A DNA stretch of 24,227 bases from Acidimicrobiia bacterium. GTDB taxonomy: Bacteria > Actinomycetota > Acidimicrobiia > Acidimicrobiales > Acidimicrobilacustridaceae. Shown here one piece after another: positions 7,120 to 15,587 of the stretch. A model generated the notes under the pieces. That model was not told the DNA's origin. It saw nothing but the letters and a program-made list of their open reading frames with translations, and made no database searches. Made by a program: the position numbers and the translations under genes. The stretch's first letter is position 1, and the number at the start of each line of letters is the position of its first letter. The stretch spans positions 1 to 24,227 of the forward strand of contig JAEMTX010000009.1 in NCBI GenBank assembly GCA_016462055.1. Direction: 5' to 3'.

Positions 7120-8916
7120 ATGATCTGTGTTGATGTCGACCGAGTGACCATGACCCGTCCCGGGAGGCCGCTCTTCACCGACGTGTCCCTCACACTTTCA
7201 ACGGGCGACCGGCTCGGCATCGTCGGGCTCAATGGAACCGGCAAATCCACGCTGTTGTCCGTTCTCACTGGAGAGGTCGAGCCGGAATCTGGAGCGGTAC
7301 GACGAGGACGCGGAGTTCAGATCGCCACGCTCTCCCAGCGACCTGAACTCCCCAGTGGAACCGTGCTCGCTGCCGTCGAAGCTGTCGCCGAACGCGATTG
7401 GGAGGCTGCCGCGGTTCTCGACCATCTCGGCATAGCGTCACTCATCGACGCCGATACCGGTCGTCTCTCGGGCGGACAAGCAAAACGAGTCGCTCTCGCG
7501 CGTGCACTCGTCGCTCCAAGCGACCTGCTCGTTCTCGACGAGCCCACCAACCATCTCGACATCGATGCCATTGCGTGGCTTGAAGATCGCCTCGATAGCT
7601 ACCGAGGCGGCCTCATACTTGTCACTCACGATCGTCACGTACTTGATCGAGTCACCACTCGCGTTCTCGAGCTAGACCGTGGTCGTTCCTATCTTCACGA
7701 CGGCGGCTATAGCAGCTATCTCGAAGGGCGGGCACTTCGCGAAGAGCAAGCCGTCTCACAAGAGTCAACGCGTAAGAACCTTGCCCGAAAAGAATTGGCT
7801 TGGCTTCGCCGCGGCGCTCCCGCAAGAACAAGCAAACCAAAAGCACGAATTGAAGCTGCAACTACCCTCGTTGAAACACGTGCTGAACCCGCAGCCCGAT
7901 CAGGAATTCCCGATCTTTATTTGGGCACCCCGCGCCTTGGCGACAAGGTGGCCGAGATTACCGATGTCTCATTCGGTTACGAAGGCGCGGCGCCGCTGTT
8001 CAGCAATATTGAATTAATGCTCGATAACCGTGAACGCCTCGGATTGATCGGGCCCAACGGTGCCGGTAAATCCACGCTGCTTGATCTCATAGCCGGTCGA
8101 CGCTCCCCGACTTCGGGAACGATCGACACTGGTTCCACCGTGCGCATCGGTTATTACGACCAGATCGGTGTCGAACTCGATCCGCGTCAGCGTGTTCGCG
8201 AAGCGATCACCGGTGGCCGTCGAGAACCCGATTGGCAAGACTCTGCACTTCTTGAATCGTTCTGGTTCGACGGCGACGCGCAATGGGCTCCGATTGAACT
8301 TCTCTCCGGCGGGGAACGACGCCGCCTACAACTTCTTCTCGTACTTGCGCAGAAACCCAATGTCCTCCTGCTCGATGAGCCCACAAACGATCTCGATCTC
8401 GACACCCTCCGAGTCCTTGAGGAATTTCTCGACGACTGGCCTGGGGCATTAATCGTTGTCAGTCATGACCGTGCATTTCTTGAACGAACAGTTGCTGACG
8501 TGATCATCATGGATGGACACTCCACTCCATCACGCAGACCAGGTGGCTATGCAGCGTGGGAAGAAAAACGTCGTTCCTCAATGGTCCGAGGTCGAATCGC
8601 CGATCCAGGAAAATCTGCGAGCAAAACATCGAATCGACCAAAATCAGCTGGAGCGACAACAGCCCCTACGAGCGAAAAACCGACTCGCTCGCCGAGCACC
8701 CTTCGCTTCTTGATTAAGGATCTCGAGAAAGAGATCAAGCGTCTCACCAAGACCAAAGACCGACTCGAGACAAAAGTCGCTGAACTGGCAACTTCCGGCA
8801 ATCACGTCGATCTGACCACTTCCGGCGCTGAACTGACCTCTGTGATCGCCGCACTCGAAGCGGCAGAAGAACAGTGGTTGCAACTGACCGAAGAGGCCGA
8901 ACGGGCGTCGAACTGA
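7120..8916 (+). CDS. uup: ABC-F ATPase, Uup type
   Basis: A 598-residue soluble ATPase with two nucleotide-binding domains and no membrane segment. Domain 1 has Walker A GLNGTGKST (36-44), signature LSGGQ (116-120) and DEPTNHLD (140-147). Domain 2 has Walker A GPNGAGKST (311-319), signature LSGGE (395-399) and DEPTNDLD (419-426). The interdomain linker carries the basic stretch with AWLRRGAPA (227-235) typical of Uup. The C-terminus (about 525-590) is a charged coiled coil, also a Uup trait, after a Ser/Thr/Pro/Lys-rich spacer. ABC-F proteins act on ribosomes; Uup has been linked to ribosome function and to branched DNA intermediates. The start is supported by a TAACCT box 7 nt upstream. An antibiotic-resistance ABC-F is the main alternative, but the linker and coiled coil favour Uup. 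Confidence 0.9.
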   Translation: MICVDVDRVTMTRPGRPLFTDVSLTLSTGDRLGIVGLNGTGKSTLLSVLTGEVEPESGAVRRGRGVQIATLSQRPELPSGTVLAAVEAVAERDWEAAAVLDHLGIASLIDADTGRLSGGQAKRVALARALVAPSDLLVLDEPTNHLDIDAIAWLEDRLDSYRGGLILVTHDRHVLDRVTTRVLELDRGRSYLHDGGYSSYLEGRALREEQAVSQESTRKNLARKELAWLRRGAPARTSKPKARIEAATTLVETRAEPAARSGIPDLYLGTPRLGDKVAEITDVSFGYEGAAPLFSNIELMLDNRERLGLIGPNGAGKSTLLDLIAGRRSPTSGTIDTGSTVRIGYYDQIGVELDPRQRVREAITGGRREPDWQDSALLESFWFDGDAQWAPIELLSGGERRRLQLLLVLAQKPNVLLLDEPTNDLDLDTLRVLEEFLDDWPGALIVVSHDRAFLERTVADVIIMDGHSTPSRRPGGYAAWEEKRRSSMVRGRIADPGKSASKTSNRPKSAGATTAPTSEKPTRSPSTLRFLIKDLEKEIKRLTKTKDRLETKVAELATSGNHVDLTTSGAELTSVIAALEAAEEQWLQLTEEAERASN

Positions 8917-8934
8917 CACCACGCCCATCACCGG

Positions 8935-8940
8935 TAGATT
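8935..8940 (+). promoter_or_regulatory. Candidate leaderless -10 box for the ABC permease gene
   Basis: TAGATT lies 8 nt before the GTG at 8949, in the 32-nt gap after the ABC-F gene. No strong ribosome site is visible, so a leaderless transcript is plausible; readthrough from the ABC-F gene is also possible. Confidence 0.3.
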
Positions 8941-8948
8941 CGTAGGCC

Positions 8949-10514
8949 GTGACCGACGTCGAGACCCCCACCGAGGCGCTGCTAGATCTGCGGCGAGCTC
9001 GACGACATAACCGACTTTCCGAAGTCCACTGGATCGACGCGCTCTACCGGGTCTACATGGTTGGACTCGCTGCGGTGATTTTCATCATGTTTGCTGTCAG
9101 TCAACTTCCAAACGATCGCCTCACGAATGAAGAGGCCTTGCAGTTCGCCAATGAAGCACCAATGTGGCTTGGCCTTGGTTTCGCGATTGCCATCGGAATC
9201 GGATTGCGATCGGGCGGCCGCGGCGGACCACTCGTGCTCGAGGCTCCCGTCGTGATGCATGAACTCAATGCTCCAGTGTCGCGTGCATCTGTGGTTCGCC
9301 GGCCAGCCATCAAGCAACTTCGTTTCATGGCGTTCGCCGGCGCAGTTATTGGCGCCATCATCGGAGAAGTCGCCGCACAACGACTTCCGGTAAATCCTGC
9401 AGTAGCGATCGCATGTGGCGCGTTGGCATTCGCTCTCGCTGGAATGTTGGCATCGGCAACCGCCCTCGCAGCGTCAGGCCGTCGCCTCCGTTGGTGGCCC
9501 GCGAATTTCCTTGCTGCAGTCATCATTGGTTGGTCGGTTCTCGATGTCCTCGGGAAACGAACCACTTCGCCATTCACGCTTCTCGCTGACATCGCGTTCT
9601 GGCCCATCGAATTCCGGGCACTTGCCCTCTTCAGCGTCGTTCTTGTGGGAGTCGCGGTGTGGCTTGGCCTTTCGCGCATCGGCGACCTCTCGATCGAACA
9701 TGCGCTGCGTCGCGCCGGACTCGTTTCACAGTTGCGATTCGCAGTGACTCTTCAGGATGTTCGAACCGTTGTCCTTCTTCGCCGTCAGTTGTCGCAAGAA
9801 AACGCCCGACTTCGTCCGTGGATCCGAATTGGAAGGTTGAAGCGCAAGAGTTTCATCCCTCCCACTTGGAAACGTGATTGGCAGAGTTACTTGCGCTTCC
9901 CGTTCCCCCGCCTTCTTCGCATGGCAATGCTCGGAGCAGTCGCAGGCCTCTCGCTCGGCGCTCTCTGGCGCGGCACGATCCCGATGATCATCGTTGCCGG
10001 CCTTGCGCTCTATCTCGTTGCGTACGACGCGTCCGAACCAACGGCGCAAGAAGTCGACCACCCCACCCGTTGGGAGAGTTTTCCTGACGCTCCGGGCGTA
10101 CTGATTCTCCAGCACATCGCTGCGGCGTTCGTCGTCATGGCATTTATCTGTCTCATCGCTGCCGCCGCCGCAACACTCCTCGTGCCATTCGCAGTCGTGT
10201 GGAAGTTGGCGCTCATCATGTTCGTGCCCGTCGCACTTGCTTCTGCTGTCTCGGCCATGATCAGCACGGCCCAAGGTGCACCCGACATGGCCGGACTCGC
10301 AGGCCTTGGCCCCGACGTCATGGGGTGGCTCATGATCGCTCGACTCATCATTCCGCCAGCGATCACCATCATCGCTCTCCTCCCATTGCTCAGCGCGGGG
10401 TCCGATCCCAACGCCATCAACACCACCAAAGTCGGCAATGCAACGGTGTACTCACTGTTCGCCGTCGGCGGTGCCATCCTCTATCTGCGCACACGGAAGC
10501 CGAAGCACCTGTGA
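8949..10514 (+). CDS. ABC exporter permease-like membrane protein
   Basis: A 521-residue protein with roughly ten hydrophobic segments (for example about 34-50, 72-86, 126-142, 150-176, 184-200, 226-241, 325-341 and 343-358, then several after 390) and a basic hydrophilic stretch at about 276-322. No family motif was recognised by name. The assignment as a permease rests on its topology and on the directly overlapping ABC ATPase gene: its TGA stop lies inside the GTG start of that gene (GTGA), a strong sign of one complex. The GTG at 8949 is used as start. The transported substrate is unknown. The general layout resembles ABC-2-type exporters. Confidence 0.72.
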   Translation: MTDVETPTEALLDLRRARRHNRLSEVHWIDALYRVYMVGLAAVIFIMFAVSQLPNDRLTNEEALQFANEAPMWLGLGFAIAIGIGLRSGGRGGPLVLEAPVVMHELNAPVSRASVVRRPAIKQLRFMAFAGAVIGAIIGEVAAQRLPVNPAVAIACGALAFALAGMLASATALAASGRRLRWWPANFLAAVIIGWSVLDVLGKRTTSPFTLLADIAFWPIEFRALALFSVVLVGVAVWLGLSRIGDLSIEHALRRAGLVSQLRFAVTLQDVRTVVLLRRQLSQENARLRPWIRIGRLKRKSFIPPTWKRDWQSYLRFPFPRLLRMAMLGAVAGLSLGALWRGTIPMIIVAGLALYLVAYDASEPTAQEVDHPTRWESFPDAPGVLILQHIAAAFVVMAFICLIAAAAATLLVPFAVVWKLALIMFVPVALASAVSAMISTAQGAPDMAGLAGLGPDVMGWLMIARLIIPPAITIIALLPLLSAGSDPNAINTTKVGNATVYSLFAVGGAILYLRTRKPKHL

Positions 10515-11257
10515 CCTCACCATTCGCATTACCCAAACAACCACCCACACCGGCCACCGAGCCGCGTCTGAAACCCGATGCTGCATTGCAGACCCTCGAC
10601 CTGTCGAAGGACTACGGCGATGGCATGGGTCTCATGAGCGAACTCGATCTCGTCATCAACAAGGGCGAGCTCGTCATGCTCGTCGGACCCAACGGTGCCG
10701 GTAAGTCAACATTCCTTGGTCTTGCCGCCGGCATGCTCGAACCCTCCAACGGTTGGGCGTTTATTGCCGGCAGCCCTGCTGGCACAGTTCCGGCCCGTGC
10801 CGCGCTTTCGTACCTTCCCGACAATCCAGTTCTCTACGACGACCTCAGCCTCAGCGAACACATCGAGTACGTCGCCCGCCTACACAAGACAGTCGATTGG
10901 CAGGACTACGCCGACGATCTTGTCGACATGTTTGGTCTCGGCGATCGAATTGACGATCTTCCATCGCGATTTAGCCGAGGCTTGAAGCAGAAGACTGGCC
11001 TTGTTCTCGGGCTCATTCGACCATTCACTGTGATGCTCGTCGACGAACCGTTCGTCGGACTCGATACCCCCGGTCAAGAAACGCTCGTCGAGATCATGAC
11101 CGACGTCGTCGCCCAGGGTGCTTCGATCATCTGCTCGACCCACCAACTCGATCTGGTTCCGAGCGCAAACCGCTGCGTCGGGCTGCGCGATGGCGAACTG
11201 GCCTACGACGGTCCTGCAACTGCAGCAAAGATTCGCGAACTCGTCGGCGGCGAATAA
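10511..11257 (+). CDS. ABC transporter ATP-binding protein
   Basis: A 248-residue single-domain ABC ATPase. Walker A is GPNGAGKST (59-67), Walker B is VMLVDEP (174-180), and the switch histidine is in STHQ (His211). The signature reads FSRGLKQK (154-161), a relaxed form common among ATPases of ABC-2-type exporters. About 25 proline-rich residues precede the domain. The GTG start overlaps the stop of the permease gene by 4 nt, which fixes this start against the longer open frame upstream. It should energise that permease at the inner face of the membrane. The direction is inferred as export. A DUF3097 gene follows after 3 nt. Confidence 0.9.
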   Translation: MTSPFALPKQPPTPATEPRLKPDAALQTLDLSKDYGDGMGLMSELDLVINKGELVMLVGPNGAGKSTFLGLAAGMLEPSNGWAFIAGSPAGTVPARAALSYLPDNPVLYDDLSLSEHIEYVARLHKTVDWQDYADDLVDMFGLGDRIDDLPSRFSRGLKQKTGLVLGLIRPFTVMLVDEPFVGLDTPGQETLVEIMTDVVAQGASIICSTHQLDLVPSANRCVGLRDGELAYDGPATAAKIRELVGGE

Positions 11258-11260
11258 CCA

Positions 11261-12094
11261 GTGGCTGAAACGCCGTACCGCAAGGGCATTCTCTCGGAGC
11301 CGCTTGATCTCGATGGCGGTACGCCACGGTCGCGACAAAAGCCACCGACTATTGCGGCGACTCCGGGGCTCGAAGTTGAAGTTCGCGGCACCCATTTATG
11401 GGGAGTTGTCATTGAATGCGATTCAGCATTCATCACACTCCGCGATCGCCAAGGACGCGATCACAAGGTGCGTTTACGTGACGGCGCGTTTGACGTAAAG
11501 GGACGTCAGGTCTCACTGGTCCGCCCAAAGCCGTCATCAACTGCGGAAGCAACGCGAACTGCGTCGGGGTCAGTCGCAGTTCCATCTGCACCGGCTCGCA
11601 TGGCAAGAGCGAGCCGACTTCTTGTTGAAGGTGTGCACGACGCTGAACTCGTGGAAAAGGTGTGGGGCGATGACTTGCGCGTAGAGGGCGTTGTGGTGGA
11701 ACTCCTTGATGGTGCCGACAATCTCCAAGAGATCGTGCGCTCGTTCGGCCCCAGAAGCGGCCGACGACTCGGCGTGCTACTCGATCATCTCGTCGATAAT
11801 TCCAAAGAAACCCGCATCTCGGCTGGTGTTGATCACCCCGACGTGCTTGTGACGGGCCATCCCTATGTCGATATCTGGGCTGCGGTGAAACCCTCTGTCG
11901 TGGGAATCGCGGCCTGGCCCGACATTCCTAAAGGTCAACCATGGAAAGAAGGGATCTGCGCGGCTCTTGGCGTCGATGATCCCCGTCTTTTCTGGAAAAA
12001 GATTCTCAACTCCGTGTCGAGCTATTCCGACCTGCAACCACCACTCGTTGGTGCAGTCGAACAATTAATCGACTTCGTCACCGAACCTTCATAA
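11261..12094 (+). CDS. DUF3097 family protein
   Basis: A 277-residue soluble protein matching the actinobacterial DUF3097 family as recalled, whose function is unknown. The N-terminal part (about 36-90) is a small beta-rich region. The C-terminal part holds VEGVHDAELVEKVWG (122-136), with Glu123, and a later GVLLDHLVD (171-179) with two aspartates. This glutamate-then-aspartates order recalls TOPRIM folds such as small nucleases and primases, but the spacing DxxxD is not the standard DxD, so this is a suggestion only. The GTG start follows the ABC ATPase stop by 3 nt, so it is probably cotranscribed with the transporter. Its 3' end overlaps the convergent hydrolase gene by 6 bp. Confidence 0.82.
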   Translation: MAETPYRKGILSEPLDLDGGTPRSRQKPPTIAATPGLEVEVRGTHLWGVVIECDSAFITLRDRQGRDHKVRLRDGAFDVKGRQVSLVRPKPSSTAEATRTASGSVAVPSAPARMARASRLLVEGVHDAELVEKVWGDDLRVEGVVVELLDGADNLQEIVRSFGPRSGRRLGVLLDHLVDNSKETRISAGVDHPDVLVTGHPYVDIWAAVKPSVVGIAAWPDIPKGQPWKEGICAALGVDDPRLFWKKILNSVSSYSDLQPPLVGAVEQLIDFVTEPS

Positions 12095-12964
12095 CCATAC
12101 GTCGCCGTGGCGGGTGAGAAAACCGACGACTGCATCGGTGAAGGCGTCGTTGCGATCGCCGGCGACCATGTGCCCGGCTCCGGAAACATCAACGAACTCG
12201 ACTGACGGAAATCGATCGCAAAACCGTTGTGCACCTTCGGCGCTTACGAGATCGCTGACTCGACCGCGTACCAACATCAGGGGAATGCCATCGTCAGCAA
12301 TTCGAGCAACCGCAGCATGCAGACGATCGATATCGGTCACCTCCGAAGGACCCATGTCAGCAATGCCCCCGCCGCCACCAGCAAACGCTGGATCCCAGTG
12401 CCAATACCAACGGCCATCACGCTCTCGAACGTTCTTGCGCAACCCTTCAAGATTTGAGGGTCTCGGTCGATGGGGGTTGTATGCCGCTATCGCATCGGCG
12501 ACTTCGTCCAACGAGGAAAAGCCCTCTTTCGCTTTCGCCGACATGAACTCGGCAACGCGATGAGAACCGGCTGATTCCATCTCCGGAATGATGTCGACCA
12601 GCACCACCCCACGTGCGATGCCCGGATGAAGTTCTCCGGCAAGCAACATTGCGGTGAAACCACCGAGCGACGCTCCGATAATGAAGGGAGGTTGATCGAA
12701 AGTTGAAACAACTGCGTCGACGTCACGAGCAAAGCTCACTAGCCGATAGTCGCCGCCCTCGGCCCATTCCGATTCTCCGTGCCCACGAAAATCCAACGCC
12801 ACTGACTGCCAACCTTGGTCGGCGAGCGTTGTTGCTGTGCCGGCCCAGGAATGTCGCGTCTGTCCCCCACCGTGAAGAAGCAACACCGGCGGGGCGTCGC
12901 GAGGACCTCGTTCATCGGCAATAAGGGTGATCCCATTTGCACCGGGCACTTCAATGGTCCGCAT
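12089..12964 (-). CDS. Alpha/beta hydrolase
   Basis: A 291-residue single-domain alpha/beta hydrolase. The oxyanion-hole motif HGGG is at 31-34 and the nucleophile elbow GASLGG at 97-102 (Ser99). The probable acid is Asp238 in GRVSDLVS, and the catalytic His265 lies in GAGHMV. A lid-like insert with several Trp and Gly residues lies around 183-205. The motifs fit esterases, C-C hydrolases and haloperoxidase-like enzymes, so the substrate cannot be given. The ATG at 12964 has no ribosome site but sits 7 nt behind a TAGCGT box, which suggests leaderless transcription. Divergent from a crotonase gene across 44 bp; the two may be coregulated. Confidence 0.87.
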   Translation of the reverse strand: MRTIEVPGANGITLIADERGPRDAPPVLLLHGGGQTRHSWAGTATTLADQGWQSVALDFRGHGESEWAEGGDYRLVSFARDVDAVVSTFDQPPFIIGASLGGFTAMLLAGELHPGIARGVVLVDIIPEMESAGSHRVAEFMSAKAKEGFSSLDEVADAIAAYNPHRPRPSNLEGLRKNVRERDGRWYWHWDPAFAGGGGGIADMGPSEVTDIDRLHAAVARIADDGIPLMLVRGRVSDLVSAEGAQRFCDRFPSVEFVDVSGAGHMVAGDRNDAFTDAVVGFLTRHGDVWL

Positions 12965-12971
12965 TCGCCTG

Positions 12972-13001
12972 ACGCTACCGGTCCACCGACACGGGTAGCG
13001 T
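12972..13001. promoter_or_regulatory. Mirror-image divergent promoter (paired TAGCGT boxes)
   Basis: ACGCTACC (12972-12979) and GGTAGCGT (12994-13001) form a perfect 8-bp inverted repeat with a 14-nt spacer in a 44-bp divergent gap. In each direction TAGCGT is followed by exactly 7 nt and an ATG (12964 minus, 13009 plus). Each box lies about where the -35 box of the opposite promoter would be. The repeat could equally be an operator for a dimeric regulator. Confidence 0.5.
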
Positions 13002-13008
13002 TCTCGCC

Positions 13009-13722
13009 ATGACCGACACCTCAGTGACGTACGAACTCAATGACCGCGTCGCCCTCATCACGATCGATGACGGCAAGGCCAATGCCATTAGCCACGACAT
13101 CGCGAACGGCATCCACGAAGCACTTGAACAGGCACGACGCGAGGCCGCTGCAGTCGTTCTCGCTGGTCGCCCCGGTCGATTCTCTGCTGGATTCGATCTT
13201 TCAGTGATGACATCAAGCCCTGAGGCCGCCCGCAATTTGCTTAAGGCCGGCGCCGAGATAGCAATCGAAATTCATGAATTCCCAATGCCCGTGGTGGTTG
13301 CATCCACAGGTCACGCGCTGGCCATGGGAGCGATCCTGTTAATGGCTGCTGATACGCGCATCGGAGCGGACGGCAACTACAAAATCGGGCTTAACGAAGT
13401 TGCCATTGGCATGCCGGTCCCAAAGTTCGCCGTCGAGTTAGCCAGAACATCCCTCTCGAATGCCGCTTTCACCGCTGCAGTGAATCACGCCACGGTCTAC
13501 GACCCATCCGGAGCAGTTATTGCTGGCTACCTCGATCAGGTCGTCGCCGACGATGAAGTGATCTCCACCGCCCTCGCTCATGCGGCCGAACTCGCAGAGC
13601 GACTTGATCCCAATGCGTTCGCTCTCACCCGGGCGAATTGTCGCGGAGCGTCATTAGAGCTCATCCGGAGTGGGCTCACTAACGACATCGCGTCGTTTGT
13701 CGTCAAGATCCCTGACGCTTGA
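13009..13722 (+). CDS. Crotonase-family protein with one catalytic glutamate (possible enoyl-CoA isomerase)
   Basis: A 237-residue crotonase, shorter than the first one in the window. The oxyanion segment FSAGFDL is at 58-64. The helix region reads GHALAMGAI (101-109), where Ile109 replaces the first hydratase glutamate. Glu130 (in LNEVAIGM) matches the second glutamate. Loss of the first acid with retention of the second is the pattern of delta3,delta2-enoyl-CoA isomerases and some other non-hydratase crotonases, so plain hydratase activity is doubtful. The ATG at 13009 lacks a ribosome site but follows a TAGCGT box by 7 nt. Divergent partner: an alpha/beta hydrolase. The family is certain; the reaction is not. 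Confidence 0.85.
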   Translation: MTDTSVTYELNDRVALITIDDGKANAISHDIANGIHEALEQARREAAAVVLAGRPGRFSAGFDLSVMTSSPEAARNLLKAGAEIAIEIHEFPMPVVVASTGHALAMGAILLMAADTRIGADGNYKIGLNEVAIGMPVPKFAVELARTSLSNAAFTAAVNHATVYDPSGAVIAGYLDQVVADDEVISTALAHAAELAERLDPNAFALTRANCRGASLELIRSGLTNDIASFVVKIPDA

Positions 13723-13748
13723 TCAGGCTGTAGGCGAACTCTTCTTTG

Positions 13749-13775
13749 GTGCTGATTGCTTCACGCTTTCAGCAC
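13749..13775. other. Inverted repeat between crotonase and stress-protein genes
   Basis: GTGCTGA and TCAGCAC form a perfect 7-bp stem with a 13-nt loop in the 126-nt gap 13723-13848. No T run follows. It may mark the 3' end of the crotonase message or lie in the leader of the next gene. Confidence 0.25.
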
Positions 13776-13848
13776 GACCAGGACCAACTGTCACCAACAC
13801 GCTCCACCGCATCAGCGGATTTTGCTACTCAATCCCGGAGGAAGAGTC

Positions 13849-14646
13849 ATGACCAACACCATCGTTGTGCCACTTGACGGTTCTGAGCTATCTCAGGCCG
13901 CTCTGCCGATTGCGAACGAACTCGCGGCTGCACTCGATTCTTCGATCGTGCTTCTCGCTTCGGGTTGGGGAACCACCGTCGAAGAACTCATTGGCTACCT
14001 CGACGATCAAGGCGTCTCACTCACCGTGCCGTTCAAGAGTTCCGTTGTTCCCGACACCTTCCCCGCAACAGCCATTGCTAACGCCGTCAATGCCCCCGAC
14101 GACGCGATCGTCATGGGCACACATGGACGAACTGGGTTTGGCAAGGCACTACTGGGCTCTGTTTCGGAGGATGTGCTCAAGCGATCGAACAATCCAGTGC
14201 TTCTTGTTGGACCTCAGGCGAAGCCGTTTACAAGCTTCAAGGGGAGCACGATGGTCGTCACCACCGACGGTTCACCAATTTCCGCAATGGTGCTTCCGCG
14301 CGCAGCTCGTTGGGCAAAGGCCTTGGGGATGACAGTGGTCGTGCTTTCCGCTTCGGAAGCTGGAGGATCTCCCTTGGGTAGTGCCGATGCTGGCGCACTC
14401 GCGAACGCAGTGGACTCCGCTGTCGGATTTTTCGCTCGCGAAGGCATCGAATCTCGGTCCGAAACAGTCGTTGGCTCTGACGCGGCCATCGCCGTTTCAG
14501 ACTGGGCAAATGCCAACGACGTTGCGCTTGTCGCCATGGCAACTCATGGACGTGGCGGACTTGCTCGGACTGCCCTTGGGAGCACGACGATGCGCACGGT
14601 GCACAACTGCCACTGCCCCGTTCTCGTGCAGAAGCCAGTCGGCTAA
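13849..14646 (+). CDS. Tandem-domain universal stress protein (UspA family)
   Basis: A 265-residue protein with two Usp domains. Domain 1 (about 3-121) starts IVVPLDGS and carries the ATP-binding loop GTHGRTGFG...GS at 90-104. Domain 2 (about 134-262) starts MVVTTDGS and carries THGRGGLARTALGS at 232-245. Both loops fit the GxxGx9G(S/T) pattern of nucleotide-binding Usp proteins. The family is induced by starvation, oxygen limitation and other stresses, and tandem forms are common in Actinobacteria. The ATG at 13849 is fixed by the strong GGAGGAAG site a few bases upstream; the frame is open further upstream without a ribosome site. It stands alone on the plus strand. Confidence 0.92.
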   Translation: MTNTIVVPLDGSELSQAALPIANELAAALDSSIVLLASGWGTTVEELIGYLDDQGVSLTVPFKSSVVPDTFPATAIANAVNAPDDAIVMGTHGRTGFGKALLGSVSEDVLKRSNNPVLLVGPQAKPFTSFKGSTMVVTTDGSPISAMVLPRAARWAKALGMTVVVLSASEAGGSPLGSADAGALANAVDSAVGFFAREGIESRSETVVGSDAAIAVSDWANANDVALVAMATHGRGGLARTALGSTTMRTVHNCHCPVLVQKPVG

Positions 14647-14768
14647 CGCCACAGGAACTTTCCCAAACGTTCACATTCCGCTCACCAGATTTACCGCGAG
14701 TTGGTTTAGGGCCCCACAACACTTTGCTTTGTAACTGCGTTGGGCAGTCCCACCCCTCAGGAGTCAAC

Positions 14769-15587
14769 GTGAACCCTCCCGCTGCGCGTAGCCTCACACT
14801 TGTGAATGAAGAACAGCTTTCCCTCGCCACCATCCATCCGGACCGACACCTGAGTTTTGAAGGAGCGTTTAACTTTCGCGATCTCGGTGGTTATGTAACG
14901 ACTGATGGTCGCATGGTCAAGTGGCGCACACTGTTTCGCGCCGATGCCGTGCACCGTCTCCCCGACGCCGAACTCGATCAACTCGCCGCGATCGGCCTGA
15001 AGACCGTCATTGATCTTCGAACTGGTTCCGAGGTTGAGCATGGCCATCTCCACGACCCTGAGCGCGGAATTCAACACGTACATCTTGATGTCCTCGGCGA
15101 AGTATGGAAGCCGCTCGATCTCGATGAAAACGCCGACGCACGCGTCGTACTCAGCGACCTTTATGTCCACATGCTCGACATAGGTGCTCCCGCACTTTCC
15201 CAAGCATTCCGAACGCTGGCGGACGCCGACAATCTTCCTGCGGTCTTTCACTGTGCAGCAGGAAAGGACCGCACCGGAGTCCTCGCCGCCATGGTGCTCT
15301 CAACCATCGGCGTCGCCGATCATGTGATCGTTGCCGATTACGCAATTTCCGGAGCAAATATGGCCGAACTCGTAGAGCGCCTCAAACGGGATCGTCCCGA
15401 AGCACTCACCGCAATGAACGAACAGCCATCGGCATATTTGGCCGCACCGCCCGAGGCCATGAAGCGACTTCTTGCTCACGTCAACGCTGAATACGGATCG
15501 ATGACTGGTTATGTGAACAGCATCGGCATTTCAACCGACGTCATCGATTCACTCGCAGCAAGCCTTCTCGACTCAGAAGAGAATTAG
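14769..15587 (+). CDS. Tyrosine-protein phosphatase (HCxxGKDRTG type, MptpB-like)
   Basis: A 272-residue phosphatase with the P-loop HCAAGKDRTG at 161-170. Cys162 is the nucleophile and Arg168 the phosphate ligand. The Lys-Asp pair inside the loop is the hallmark of the tyrosine/phosphoinositide phosphatase group that includes mycobacterial PtpB. The N-terminal FNFRDLGGY (34-42) is the usual opening of that family. The GTG at 14769 is chosen for AGGAG five bases upstream. There is no signal peptide, so its substrate is presumably a cytoplasmic phosphoprotein or phospholipid, although PtpB relatives can be secreted. Its stop overlaps the stop of the convergent small membrane-protein gene by 4 nt. 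Confidence 0.9.
   Translation: MNPPAARSLTLVNEEQLSLATIHPDRHLSFEGAFNFRDLGGYVTTDGRMVKWRTLFRADAVHRLPDAELDQLAAIGLKTVIDLRTGSEVEHGHLHDPERGIQHVHLDVLGEVWKPLDLDENADARVVLSDLYVHMLDIGAPALSQAFRTLADADNLPAVFHCAAGKDRTGVLAAMVLSTIGVADHVIVADYAISGANMAELVERLKRDRPEALTAMNEQPSAYLAAPPEAMKRLLAHVNAEYGSMTGYVNSIGISTDVIDSLAASLLDSEEN

Noticed and set aside
7120..8916. Antibiotic-resistance ABC-F protein
   Set aside because: The Uup-type basic linker and C-terminal coiled coil fit the housekeeping Uup group better; no resistance context nearby.
14732..14760. Short TGGG-CAGT-CCCA hairpin upstream of the phosphatase gene as a regulatory element
   Set aside because: A 4-bp stem is expected by chance at this base composition.
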